From assembly GCF_003867015.1 (NCBI RefSeq), contig NZ_CP032548.1, positions 3,105,001 to 3,169,000 of the forward strand: a stretch of DNA of 64,000 nucleotides, given 5' to 3'. Shown one piece after another: positions 42,850 through 52,356 of the stretch (positions are counted from its first letter, which is position 1; each line of letters begins with the position of its first letter). Below the pieces are notes generated by a model, which saw only the letters and a program-made list of their open reading frames with translations, ran no database searches and was not told the DNA's origin. The position numbers were made by a program, and so were the translations under genes. Source of the stretch: Tenacibaculum singaporense. GTDB taxonomy: Bacteria > Bacteroidota > Bacteroidia > Flavobacteriales > Flavobacteriaceae.

Positions 42850-43990
42850 AAAACTTGGTGATTACATACAACCTATAAATGAACGAAACAAAGAATTAAA
42901 AGTAGAAACTCTTTTAGGGGTTAGTGTTCAAAAAGTATTCATTCCTTCCATTGCTAATACAGTAGGAACAAATTTTAAGAATTATAAAATTGTTTGTAAA
43001 AATCAATTTGTATACATTGCTGATACTTCAAGACGTGGAGATAAAATTGGATTGGCTATGCTTGAAGAATATGAAGAAGCTCTAGTTTCTCAAGCATACA
43101 CAGTCTTTGAAATTATAGATGAAAATAAATTACATCCTGAATATTTAATGATGTGGTTTCGCAGACCAGAGTTCGACCGTTATGCGAGGTTTAAATCACA
43201 CGGGAGTGTACGTGAAGTTTTTGATTGGGAAGAAATGTGCGAAGTAGAACTTCCCATCCCTTCCATAGAAAAACAGCAAGAAATTGTTGATGAATACAAC
43301 ACCGTTACCAACCGCATTAAACTCAACGAACAACTCAACCTAAAATTAGAAGAAACCGCACAAGCGCTATATAAACATTGGTTTGTAGATTTTGAATTCC
43401 CTAACGAAGAAGGTAAGCCTTATAAATCCTCTGGTGGTGAAATGGTTTATAATGAGGAATTGGATAAGGAGATTCCTGTGGGGTGGAGTGTGGATAGGTT
43501 GGATATATTATTGAATTTTAAAAATGGAAAGAAAAAGCCTTCTTCTAAGGGCAAGTATCCTGTTTATGGAGGAAATGGTATTATAGATTTTGTAAATGAT
43601 TCAAATTTTGAGAATTGTATCATTGTTGGAAGAGTTGGTGCTTATTGTGGTAGTCTTTATTTAGAAAGAAAGAAATGTTGGGTAAGTGATAATGCAATAA
43701 TGGGGAAATCATTATCCAATGAGTTATATTACTGTTTTTATCTCTTAAAGTATTTAAATCTAGCCGATAAAAGAGAAGGTACTGGTCAACCTTTGATTAC
43801 TCAAGGCACATTAAATGAGTTAAAAATTAAGATCCCTGAAAAAAATATTAGAATAGACTTCAATATCAAAACAGAAAAAATTATTTCCAATATTCAATCC
43901 AATAATGAACAATCCCAAAAACTTAAAGAACTCCAAAGTTTATTATTGGCAAAAATGACAAAAGTAGAGGTTGAAAAAGAACTTGTTTGA
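42833..43990 (+). CDS. hsdS: Type I restriction-modification specificity subunit S
   Basis: This 385-residue protein determines the bipartite DNA target. Two target-recognition domains (about 1-150 and 200-345) are each followed by a long helix: QKEIVDEYNTVTNRIKLNEQ-type at about 155-180 and NIQSNNEQSQKLKELQSLLLAKM at the end. The conserved linker ALYKHWFVDFEFPNEEGKPYKSSGG (split here by families as the central conserved region) lies between them. It overlaps hsdM. TRD2 (NGKKKPSSKGKYPVYGGNGI) is of the common DUF-like S type. The recognition sequence cannot be predicted here. Confidence 0.92.
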   Translation: MSSNYKKLGDYIQPINERNKELKVETLLGVSVQKVFIPSIANTVGTNFKNYKIVCKNQFVYIADTSRRGDKIGLAMLEEYEEALVSQAYTVFEIIDENKLHPEYLMMWFRRPEFDRYARFKSHGSVREVFDWEEMCEVELPIPSIEKQQEIVDEYNTVTNRIKLNEQLNLKLEETAQALYKHWFVDFEFPNEEGKPYKSSGGEMVYNEELDKEIPVGWSVDRLDILLNFKNGKKKPSSKGKYPVYGGNGIIDFVNDSNFENCIIVGRVGAYCGSLYLERKKCWVSDNAIMGKSLSNELYYCFYLLKYLNLADKREGTGQPLITQGTLNELKIKIPEKNIRIDFNIKTEKIISNIQSNNEQSQKLKELQSLLLAKMTKVEVEKELV

Positions 43991-44002
43991 TATAAAAAGC
44001 AT

Positions 44003-46072
44003 ATGACAAAAGAATACAATAAGAATGAACTATTTAGACTTGCAGCAGTATTATATGCAGATAATAACTACGAAGTTTCAACAAAAGTTATTCATAGAAA
44101 AATATTAGATTCTGCTTTACTAGATTGTGATAACACAGATTTAACCATACACTCTTTAATAGATTACATAGATGATAAGTATTCTATCCTATTAGGTGAG
44201 GATGAAATTTTTAATATTGTAAAAAAGTATCCTGAATCTTTTTTAACAAATAACTTAGATGGTAAGAAAACAATCTGTCTTTCACCAAAAAGAAAAACTA
44301 ATTTAGAATCAAAAATTGAGAAGAAAAACATAGAGTTTTTTATTAATCAATATAGTTTGGAATTTAAAACCAAAATAGGCTTTAAAAATACTATTTATGA
44401 TTTCCTATATCACCTTTTTAGTATTAATACAGCAAGTTTTCAAAGGTTAATTGATAAACAAAAAGATATTTCTTCAGTAATTTCTTTGCAAGATTCAAAA
44501 TATAATGAAGAACAAATTGAGTACATAAATAGCTTTTTAAATTGGGAGAACACAGAAAAAAACAAAGCTATTTTTGACATTTCAAGTTATGCTTTAGAGT
44601 TTTGTTTATTAACCAATAAGAAAGGATCCTCTAACTTTAAGCTTAACAATTTAAAAAATAAAATTTTTTACCTTGATACTAATGTTATCTATAGAGCCAT
44701 AGGCATTAATGGTGAAGATAGAAGAAAAAGAACTATTACATTTCTTAACAAGTTTAAGGATGCTGGAGAGCAATTAAAAATAACTCGAATTTCAGATGAA
44801 GAGTTTAAAAATAGTATTAAGTTTTATATAGATAAGCTTCGAAAAATACATAATCCGAAGGTAAACTCTAATCTATTTTTAGAGTACAAATCGTTAAAAG
44901 ACATTAATTCATATTATCATAATTGGAGAAAAGACAAAATCAATAGTAATTTAGAACTATTTGAAGCATACGTTATTAGTGAATACCGAACACTACTAGA
45001 TAGGCTAGGAATAGAAATAGACTATAATGTACCTTACAAAAAGGATGATAAAGAAGTACAAGAAAGTATTAACGACTTATATGCTAGTATTAATAAATCT
45101 AAGCCTGAAGAAAAGCAAGCTTACTTTCAAAGTGTTTTAAATGATGCAGAAAATATTTATTGGATAGAGCAGAAAAGAAAAGGTAAAGTTGAAAATATTT
45201 TCGATACCTCATTTTTCTTTATATCGACAGATAATTTTTTAAGAAAATGGGATTATTATAGAGGTTTTACAACTCCTGTAGTGCTTCTTCCTAGTCAATG
45301 GATGAGCATTTTACTTCGTTACTTTGATAGAACAAAAGACGATTATAAAAGCTTTGTCAGTTTTCTAAACTTAAAGAACAATGAAAAAATAATTGATGGA
45401 GAAAAGTTAAATTTAATCTTATCAGGCATTAGTGAAATGACTTCTAGTGTAGAGCAACAACGGTACTTAGTCACTAACCTTATTGAAAAAGACTTTAGTA
45501 GTATCATAAAAACTCATTATACTGATAAAGAAATAATTGAACATTCAAAACTCTACGCTAAAACTGAATTAGAAAAACAAGTCTCAGATTTATCGGAAAA
45601 AGTTTCGGTATTAGAAAAAGACCAGGTTCGGAAAGGTCAAGTTATTAACTCTACAATTAAAACAGCAAAAAACAAAAAAGATGAAAATAAAGAGTTAGAG
45701 AGTGAAATATTTCTAAAAAACAAGAAAAATAAAGAATTAAAGGATGAATTAATTAATTTAAAAGTAAGTAAAGGTATCAGAAGATGGAGAAATTGGCTTT
45801 GGCTTTATTTACCTACATCTTTATTTATATTATTATTTTATGTTTTTGCGATTTTTTTTAATGAAAACCGTCTAAACTTTGGTAAAAATATATTAAATTT
45901 TATTGACACTAGGCAAAGTGAAGCTTTAAAAAATTTTTTAAGCACTGTCTTTTACCTCCCTTTAGCTGCATGTGGTTGGTTGATTTGGAGAAGCATTCTA
46001 AGATATAAGAGCGACAATGTTGAATACAAAAGAAAAGAATTGAAGACTAAAATTGAAGAAACCATAGCCTAA
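44003..46072 (+). CDS. PIN-like nuclease domain protein with coiled coil and two membrane segments
   Basis: This 689-residue protein is encoded 12 bases after hsdS. A PIN-like signature is visible: FYLDTNVIYRAIGING with Asp225 and Asn227. Late acidic residues follow in DTSFFFISTDNFLRKWD. PIN domains are usually metal-dependent RNases. The N-terminal 110 residues look like a small helical or wHTH region. A coiled coil (about 525-590, KQVSDLSEKVSVLEKD) precedes two C-terminal membrane segments (LWLYLPTSLFILLFYVFAIF and FLSTVFYLPLAACGWLIW). A membrane-tethered RNase inside a restriction operon suggests a back-up abortive response. That role is inference; the family is not one I can name. Confidence 0.6.
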   Translation: MTKEYNKNELFRLAAVLYADNNYEVSTKVIHRKILDSALLDCDNTDLTIHSLIDYIDDKYSILLGEDEIFNIVKKYPESFLTNNLDGKKTICLSPKRKTNLESKIEKKNIEFFINQYSLEFKTKIGFKNTIYDFLYHLFSINTASFQRLIDKQKDISSVISLQDSKYNEEQIEYINSFLNWENTEKNKAIFDISSYALEFCLLTNKKGSSNFKLNNLKNKIFYLDTNVIYRAIGINGEDRRKRTITFLNKFKDAGEQLKITRISDEEFKNSIKFYIDKLRKIHNPKVNSNLFLEYKSLKDINSYYHNWRKDKINSNLELFEAYVISEYRTLLDRLGIEIDYNVPYKKDDKEVQESINDLYASINKSKPEEKQAYFQSVLNDAENIYWIEQKRKGKVENIFDTSFFFISTDNFLRKWDYYRGFTTPVVLLPSQWMSILLRYFDRTKDDYKSFVSFLNLKNNEKIIDGEKLNLILSGISEMTSSVEQQRYLVTNLIEKDFSSIIKTHYTDKEIIEHSKLYAKTELEKQVSDLSEKVSVLEKDQVRKGQVINSTIKTAKNKKDENKELESEIFLKNKKNKELKDELINLKVSKGIRRWRNWLWLYLPTSLFILLFYVFAIFFNENRLNFGKNILNFIDTRQSEALKNFLSTVFYLPLAACGWLIWRSILRYKSDNVEYKRKELKTKIEETIA

Positions 46073-46092
46073 TTTAAATAATTTTTAAAATT

Positions 46093-47430
46093 ATGCAGGA
46101 AACCAACCGTACTGAATATAAAGAAAAACTTACCAAAGAGGTAGATATAGAAAAAGAAGTCATTGCATTTTTAAACTATCACTTAGGTGGTGAACTTATT
46201 ATCGGCATTGACAAAAACGGAAAAGTTGTTGGTGTAACAGATACCGATGATGTAATGCTTCGTGTTAAAGATCGCTTGAAAACAAATATTCAACCATCTT
46301 GCTTAGGTTTGTTTGATATTTCAATAATAGAGCAAGAAGAAAAAAAGTTAGTAAAAATTACGATAGCAAGTGGTAGCGAAAAACCATATTTTAAAAAGAA
46401 ATATGGTATGAGTGAAAAGGGTTCTTTTATCCGTATAGGTACAGCATCTGAACCTATGCCACAAAAAACTATAGACACTCTATACGCTTCACGTACACGA
46501 AACACTATTAGTAAAATTGTATCTCCAAAGCAAAACCTACAATTTGAACAATTACATATTTACTATCAAGCAAAAGATAAAAACCTTAATTCTCATTTTG
46601 GTAATACGTTAGAATTAACAACAGAAGATAATAAATGGAACTATGCGGGGTACCTACTATCTGACGTAAATAACATTTCTATTAAGGTAGCTAAGTATTC
46701 AGGAATTGACCGCGTAGAACTTATAGAGACCAATGAATATGGTTATACTTCGCTTATAAAAGCTTGTAAACAAGTATTAGATAAATTAGAGTTAGAAAAT
46801 AAAACTATTGCTAAAATTACAGCTAAAGACAGACAAGAAAAACGTTTATGGGATGCCAGAGCTTTACGCGAAGCAATAATTAATGCTTTTGTACATAACG
46901 ACTTTAGTAGAGAAGTACCTCCTAAATTTGAAATTTTTTCTGATCGTATTGAAATTACATCTACAGGAAGTTTGGTTGATGGACTTAGCGAAAATGAATT
47001 TTTTGAAGGTTTTTCTATTCCAAGAAACAAAGAACTTATAAGAATCTTTAAAGATTTAGACTTAGTAGAACAATTAGGTTCAGGAATCCCAAGAATTTTA
47101 AGTACTTACAGTAGAGATTGTTTTAAATTTACTGATAATTTTTTACGCATTACGCTACCTGCTACTGAGCAAGTTACCGAGCAAGTTACCGAGCAAGTTA
47201 CCGAGCAAGTTACCGAGCAAGTTACTCAATTAATTAAAAACTTAAACAAAGAACTAAACAGAAGTGAATTAATGGAGTTGGTAGGGGTAAAACATAGAGA
47301 ACATTTTAGAACAGCATATTTAAATCCTGCTATAGAATTAGGTTTTGTAGAATTAACTATTCCTGATAAACCAACAAGTTCAAAACAAAAATATAGACTC
47401 ACCGAAAAAGGGAAAAATTATAAAAAATGA
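46093..47430 (+). CDS. AlbA_2 DNA-binding domain protein with C-terminal ATPase-like and wHTH regions
   Basis: This 445-residue protein opens with the AlbA_2 (Schlafen AlbA-like, divergent AAA-4) pattern: RTEYKEKLTK, VIAFLNYHLGGELIIGIDKNGKVVG, KKYGMSEKGSFIRIGT. The middle region LREAIINAFVHNDFS...FEIFSDRIEITSTGSL and LDLVEQLGSGIPRI is the GHKL-like HATPase_c_4 segment usual in this family. A five-fold TEQV repeat (about 358-377) links it to a C-terminal winged helix (LNRSELMELVGVKHREHFRTAYLNPA). Such proteins are often regulators. Here it lies between hsdS and hsdR and overlaps the next gene by 4 bases. Confidence 0.82.
   Translation: MQETNRTEYKEKLTKEVDIEKEVIAFLNYHLGGELIIGIDKNGKVVGVTDTDDVMLRVKDRLKTNIQPSCLGLFDISIIEQEEKKLVKITIASGSEKPYFKKKYGMSEKGSFIRIGTASEPMPQKTIDTLYASRTRNTISKIVSPKQNLQFEQLHIYYQAKDKNLNSHFGNTLELTTEDNKWNYAGYLLSDVNNISIKVAKYSGIDRVELIETNEYGYTSLIKACKQVLDKLELENKTIAKITAKDRQEKRLWDARALREAIINAFVHNDFSREVPPKFEIFSDRIEITSTGSLVDGLSENEFFEGFSIPRNKELIRIFKDLDLVEQLGSGIPRILSTYSRDCFKFTDNFLRITLPATEQVTEQVTEQVTEQVTEQVTQLIKNLNKELNRSELMELVGVKHREHFRTAYLNPAIELGFVELTIPDKPTSSKQKYRLTEKGKNYKK
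47164..47223 (+). repeat. Five 12-bp tandem repeats (TEQV) in the AlbA_2 gene
   Basis: Five copies of ACCGAGCAAGTT (the first is ACTGAGCAAGTT) run head to tail. Changes in copy number keep the reading frame and would lengthen or shorten the linker between ATPase-like and winged-helix parts. Confidence 0.95.
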
Positions 47431-48086
47431 TATCTTATTTTAAAGAAGGAAAAGATAAGCTAAGTATTTGTGAAGATAGTTTAACGGCAAGTGTATTTGA
47501 TGTCTTAAAGTACTTCCCTACTCATTATTTTTGGACCATCCTTAAAGACTCTTTACTTTTAGATACCTTACCGAAATTTTCTGGTGAAATACAAGAAATC
47601 GTTTTTTGGCCTAAATGGTCTGCCGAAAACACCTACAACAGTAAATTTGTAGAACCAGATGTATTTATTCGCTTTTCTGAATTCGATTTAATTGTTGAAG
47701 CTAAACGGTATGATGCTAACCAACAATATAATGGGCAATTAGAAAATGAAGTCATTGGCTATTTTAACGAATACGAAGAAGATGCTAAAGACCTTTATTT
47801 ATTACAGGTCGGTGGTTTACAAGAAAATTGCACTAAAGACAGTATTTATATGCAGAGTAAAAAAATAGCCCAATCTAAAACAAATTGGAGTCGCTTGTTA
47901 TTGGTTATAACAAACTTACATAACAAAATAATAAATCAACAATTACCAGATCAATCACCTTTAATCTTTTTATTTAATGATTTAATTAATGCTTTTGCTA
48001 TGCATGGATTTCATCAAAAAAAATGGTTAATCGATTGTGATACTTATAAAATTAACAGCAATGCTATTCAGCAATTTAACTTTTAA
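47427..48086 (+). CDS. PD-(D/E)xK nuclease-fold protein in the hsd operon
   Basis: This 219-residue protein starts within the stop of the AlbA_2 gene (ATGA overlap). The strand pair EPDVFIRFSEFDLIVEAKRYD gives a PD-(D/E)xK core with Asp78, Glu91 and Lys93. The following helix (NGQLENEVIGYFNEY) is a usual fourth element. It is likely a nuclease or DNA-binding relic. It seems paired with the next, unrecognised gene (4-base gap). The precise family is unknown to me. Confidence 0.65.
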   Translation: MISYFKEGKDKLSICEDSLTASVFDVLKYFPTHYFWTILKDSLLLDTLPKFSGEIQEIVFWPKWSAENTYNSKFVEPDVFIRFSEFDLIVEAKRYDANQQYNGQLENEVIGYFNEYEEDAKDLYLLQVGGLQENCTKDSIYMQSKKIAQSKTNWSRLLLVITNLHNKIINQQLPDQSPLIFLFNDLINAFAMHGFHQKKWLIDCDTYKINSNAIQQFNF

Positions 48087-48090
48087 TTAA

Positions 48091-48660
48091 ATGAAAGAGA
48101 ATTTACCTTTAGAAATCCGAAAAGCATATCGCCTATTGTTTGATTATCAACGTCGAATTTTAAATCTGATACAATTCATAGGTTCAACATATAATATCCC
48201 TTATAAAAAAGGAAAACCTTTATTTAGCTCTAGAGGCACTAACAGATTAGATAATTGGGCTTGGGATTGGATATATATGTATTGTTACGAATTTCATTTT
48301 CAAAGAAATGAAGAAGACGATACTCTTTGGTTTTCTGTTATTTTAAAGAACGACTCTGGATATTTTGAAAGTAATTTGGAAGACTCTAGTATTGATAGAC
48401 TAGATATAGAAAAATTTAAAGATGTAGAAAAATCATCTACTGATTTAATTTTTATGGCAGGAGAACCTAATTGGAATTTTGACATTTTAAAAGAAGCTAC
48501 TATAAACGAAAGTGGGTATATAGAAGAACAAAAAGTATTTTATAAAAAATACGCTTTAGAGAACTTTTTCACAGAAGAAAACACCCTTATTCAACTCAAA
48601 GATTTTGAAAACAATTGTCTTAAACACTCAATACCTCTTAAAATTATTGATAAAATTTAG
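48091..48660 (+). CDS. Hypothetical protein paired with the PD-(D/E)xK protein
   Basis: This 189-residue soluble, acidic protein has no recognised domain. Aromatic-rich WAWDWIYMYCYEFHFQR (about 52-68) and the N-terminal helix FDYQRRILNLIQFIGSTY are distinctive. Codon use and AT content resemble the neighbours. It starts 4 bases after the PD-(D/E)xK gene, so it is probably its partner (inhibitor, chaperone or co-effector). That is inference from spacing only. Confidence 0.55.
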   Translation: MKENLPLEIRKAYRLLFDYQRRILNLIQFIGSTYNIPYKKGKPLFSSRGTNRLDNWAWDWIYMYCYEFHFQRNEEDDTLWFSVILKNDSGYFESNLEDSSIDRLDIEKFKDVEKSSTDLIFMAGEPNWNFDILKEATINESGYIEEQKVFYKKYALENFFTEENTLIQLKDFENNCLKHSIPLKIIDKI

Positions 48661-48719
48661 AGTATATTAGAAAAGTAATATTCTTTTCAGTCTTTAATAT
48701 TATATAATTATATAAAAAT

Positions 48720-49172
48720 ATGAAAGAGATAAAGCAACTTCTGGAGATAACAAATAAACTAAGAGAAAGATACAAAAGAAGTTTTCCTCTAGACGGACGT
48801 TTGGTAGGTGATATAGGTGAAGTCCTATGTGCAGAAAAATATGGAATTGAATTATACTCTGAAAACACTACAATACACGATGGTAAAGAAATTGCTACTG
48901 GAAAACTAATTCAAATCAAGGCAACATTTAAAAATAATAGTTATTTCCCTTATGGAGAAAGTAAAATTCCCGATTATTTTTTAAGTGTTAATATACTCGA
49001 AGATGGTAAAATAGAAGAGCTTTTTAATGGTCCTGGTAAGTTTATACATAATAATTATATTGTAAAGAGAAGGCTTAAATCATATAATAAAACCTATTAT
49101 ACTCTTTCAAAAGGAATTTTAAAACAACTCAACAAGCAAGTTCCACAAGGTCAAAAAATTAAAACTCTATGA
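48720..49172 (+). CDS. DUF6998-like, restriction-endonuclease-fold small protein
   Basis: This 150-residue protein has the block PLDGRLVGDIGEVLCAEKYGIEL (about 23-45, with Glu34) followed by GKLIQIKATF (Gln65 and Lys67). This arrangement resembles the DUF6998 family and a degenerate PD-(D/E)xK fold. It is encoded immediately before hsdR and overlaps it by 4 bases (ATGA), indicating tight co-expression. It could be an accessory nuclease or DNA-end-binding factor for the restriction subunit. The family assignment is from memory of the motif and is moderately sure. Confidence 0.6.
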   Translation: MKEIKQLLEITNKLRERYKRSFPLDGRLVGDIGEVLCAEKYGIELYSENTTIHDGKEIATGKLIQIKATFKNNSYFPYGESKIPDYFLSVNILEDGKIEELFNGPGKFIHNNYIVKRRLKSYNKTYYTLSKGILKQLNKQVPQGQKIKTL

Positions 49173-52100
49173 AATTTACAGAAGCAAAACTAGAACAAGC
49201 AGTAATAGAGTTATTAGAAGCTCAAGAAATCCCTCATCTACTTGGAACTTCTATCAACAGAGATGAAAGTGAAGTACTTATTAAAGAAGACTTAATTGCT
49301 TTTTTAAAAGATAAACATCTAGATATAACCGATAATGAAATAGCAGGAATTATAAGAAAACTAGAAGTATTACCTAGCTCTGACCTGTATACTTCAAATA
49401 AATTGTTTATGCAATGGTTGTCAGATGGTTTTTTATTAAAACGCGAGGATCCACATAAAAAGGATTTATACATTCAGCTTATAGATTACTCTTCAAATGA
49501 CAAAAATACATTTCGTTTTGTAAATCAATTAGCTATAGTTGGTTACGAAAAACGTATTCCTGACGGTATTTTATATATTAATGGGTTACCGTTAGTTGTC
49601 TTTGAATTTAAAACTGCTATACAAGAAAACACTACGATTCATGATGCGTATATACAGTTAACCACTCGTTACCGAAGAGATATACCTGAGTTATTTAAAT
49701 ACAATGCTTTTTGCATTATAAGCGATGGTGTAAATACTAAGGGAGGTTCATTCTTTGCCCCTTATGAATTCTTTTATGCTTGGAGAACGGAATCAGACAG
49801 ACAGTTATTTCAAGAAAATAACGAGGCAGATGGTATAGAAAGCCTTTTTACTCTTGTAAAAGGAATGCTTAACCGTAAAGATATACGTCAATTAATTCAT
49901 CACTTCATTTATTTACCTGACAGCTCGGGAAATAAAGAAATTAAAATTGTTTGTCGTTATCCTCAATTTTATGCTGCTAATAAGCTATTAAATAACATCA
50001 AACTACATCAAAAGCCTTTTGGTGATGGTAAAGGTGGTACTTATTTTGGAGCCACAGGTTGTGGTAAAAGCTTTACAATGCTTTTTCTTTCAAGGCTCTT
50101 AATGAAGAGTAAAGATTTTGCTAGTCCTACTATTATTGTAATAACTGACAGAACTGATTTAGATGATCAACTATCAGCTCAATTTAGCAATGCTAAACAA
50201 TATATTGGTGATGATACCATAGTTTCTGTTGAAAGTAGAGCTGATTTACGTACAAAACTACAAGGAAGACAATCCGGTGGTGTATTTTTAACCACCATAC
50301 ATAAATTTACAGAAGATTTAGATGTATTGACAGAAAGAACTAATGTGATTTGTATATCTGATGAAGCACATCGTAGTCAAGTAAACTTAAACCAAAAAGT
50401 GAAAATTACAGAAAAAGGTGTAGAAAAAACCTATGGTTTTGCAAAATACTTACACGACTCTTTACCCAATGCAACCTATGTTGGTTTTACAGGAACACCT
50501 ATAGACGCTACTCTAGATGTATTTGGAGATATTATAGATTCGTATACAATGACTGAATCAGTAAAAGATGAAATTACTGTTCGTATTGTATATGAAGGAC
50601 GTGCTGCAAAAGTAGTTTTAAACAATCAAAAGCTTCAAGAAATAGAAAGCTACTACGATAATTGTGTAGAAGAAGGTGCCAGTGAATATCAAGTAGAAGA
50701 AAGTAAAAAAAACACCGCCAATATGAATACCATTATTGGTGATCCAGATCGTATTGAAGCTATAGCTAAAGATTTTGTTAATCATTATACTAAACGCATA
50801 AAGGAAGGCTCTACAATTAAAGGAAAAGCTATGTTTGTATGTAGTAGTAGAGAAATAGCTTATGAATTATATCAACAAATCTTAAAAATCAAACCTGAAT
50901 GGGGAAATGCATTGATTTCTGAAGAAGATATTGAATTGACAGAAAAAGAGCAAAAAGAAATAAAACCTATGGAACGTATCAAGATGATAATGACCAGAGG
51001 TAAAGATGATCGTAAAGAGCTTTGGGATTTGTTAGGAAACAAAGACTACAGAAAAGAATTAGATAGACAATTTAAAAATCCTAAGTCTAATTTTAAAATA
51101 GCCATTGTAGTAGATATGTGGCTAACTGGTTTTGATGTTCCTTTTTTAGATACCATTTATATTGACAAACCTTTACAAAAACACAATTTAATTCAAACCA
51201 TATCTAGAGTAAACAGAAAATTTGAAGGCAAAAACAAAGGTTTGGTTGTAGATTACATTGGGATAAAAAAAGCTATGAACATGGCTTTAGCTATGTACAA
51301 CAAAGTAGATGCACAAAATTTTGAAGATATTCAACAATCACTTGTAGTTGTAAAAGATCATTTAGATTTATTAGCTAAAATCTTCCATAAATTCAATAGT
51401 TCTAAATATTTTAACGGTTCAGCCCTTGAACAATTACAAACACTTAACATGGCGGCTGAGTATGTTCAAGTAACTCAAGAGTTAGAAAAGCGTTTTATGT
51501 ATTTGGTTAAACGTTTAAAAGCTGCATACGATATTTGCTCAGGGAGTGAACTCCTATCAGAAAACGAAAGAGATTTAATACATTTCTACTTAGCTATTCG
51601 ATCAATAATATACAAATTAACTAAAGGTAATGCTCCTGACTCTGCTCAAATGAATGCTAAAGTAAAAGAAATGATTAAAGAAGCCTTACAAAGTGAAGGT
51701 GTTGAAGAAATTTTTAAACTTGGAAATGAGGATGAAACCGAAATTGATGTTTTTAACGAAAATTATATAGCTAAAATTCAAAAAATTAAACTCCCTAACA
51801 CAAAAATTAAACTATTGCAACAATTGTTGCTTAAAGCAATTTCAGATTTTAAAAAGGTGAATAAAGCCCAAGGAATAGATTTTTCTAAAAAGTTTCAAAG
51901 TTTAGTAGAACGATATAATGAACGTAAAGAAAATGATGTATTACAATCACAAGTTTTAGAAGATTTTACTGATGAAATTATTGATTTGTATCATGCTCTT
52001 AAAAAAGAAAAAGAATCTTTTGGTGAATTAGGGATTGACTTTGAGGAAAAAGCGTTCTACGATATCTTAAAACAACTTGCTCATAAATATGATTTTGAAT

Positions 52101-52324
52101 ACCCTAATGACAAGTTAATTAATCTTGCTCAACAAGTTAAAAATGTTGTAGATGACAAAGCAAAGTATACTGATTGGAACGATCGAGAAGATATTAAAGC
52201 AGAACTCAAAGCTGATTTAATAATCCTTCTTGCAGAAAATGACTACCCTCCTGTAGACAGAGATGAAGTATATAAAGAGATATTTGAACAAGCTGAGAAT
52301 TTTAAAAAGTATAGGGTTAATTAA
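49169..52324 (+). CDS. hsdR: Type I restriction endonuclease, R subunit
   Basis: This 1051-residue ATP-dependent translocase and nuclease cleaves unmethylated DNA far from the target. The N-terminal PD-(D/E)xK nuclease is visible in PDGILYINGLPLVVFEFKTA. The SF2 motor has Walker A GATGCGKSF (about 294-302), DEAH at about 398-401, motif III VGFTGTPID, and motif V/VI AIVVDMWLTGFDVPFLDTIYIDKP with LIQTISRVNR. The helical C-terminal domain binds the M2S core. The length is normal and no break is seen. It is coupled to the DUF6998-like gene. Confidence 0.95.
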   Translation: MKFTEAKLEQAVIELLEAQEIPHLLGTSINRDESEVLIKEDLIAFLKDKHLDITDNEIAGIIRKLEVLPSSDLYTSNKLFMQWLSDGFLLKREDPHKKDLYIQLIDYSSNDKNTFRFVNQLAIVGYEKRIPDGILYINGLPLVVFEFKTAIQENTTIHDAYIQLTTRYRRDIPELFKYNAFCIISDGVNTKGGSFFAPYEFFYAWRTESDRQLFQENNEADGIESLFTLVKGMLNRKDIRQLIHHFIYLPDSSGNKEIKIVCRYPQFYAANKLLNNIKLHQKPFGDGKGGTYFGATGCGKSFTMLFLSRLLMKSKDFASPTIIVITDRTDLDDQLSAQFSNAKQYIGDDTIVSVESRADLRTKLQGRQSGGVFLTTIHKFTEDLDVLTERTNVICISDEAHRSQVNLNQKVKITEKGVEKTYGFAKYLHDSLPNATYVGFTGTPIDATLDVFGDIIDSYTMTESVKDEITVRIVYEGRAAKVVLNNQKLQEIESYYDNCVEEGASEYQVEESKKNTANMNTIIGDPDRIEAIAKDFVNHYTKRIKEGSTIKGKAMFVCSSREIAYELYQQILKIKPEWGNALISEEDIELTEKEQKEIKPMERIKMIMTRGKDDRKELWDLLGNKDYRKELDRQFKNPKSNFKIAIVVDMWLTGFDVPFLDTIYIDKPLQKHNLIQTISRVNRKFEGKNKGLVVDYIGIKKAMNMALAMYNKVDAQNFEDIQQSLVVVKDHLDLLAKIFHKFNSSKYFNGSALEQLQTLNMAAEYVQVTQELEKRFMYLVKRLKAAYDICSGSELLSENERDLIHFYLAIRSIIYKLTKGNAPDSAQMNAKVKEMIKEALQSEGVEEIFKLGNEDETEIDVFNENYIAKIQKIKLPNTKIKLLQQLLLKAISDFKKVNKAQGIDFSKKFQSLVERYNERKENDVLQSQVLEDFTDEIIDLYHALKKEKESFGELGIDFEEKAFYDILKQLAHKYDFEYPNDKLINLAQQVKNVVDDKAKYTDWNDREDIKAELKADLIILLAENDYPPVDRDEVYKEIFEQAENFKKYRVN

Positions 52325-52356
52325 TTTTTTTTAAACGAACAATTTAAAATACAACT

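Noticed and set aside
47164-47223. CRISPR-like array
   Set aside because: The repeats are 12 bp, contiguous, in frame and without spacers. They are a coding tandem repeat.
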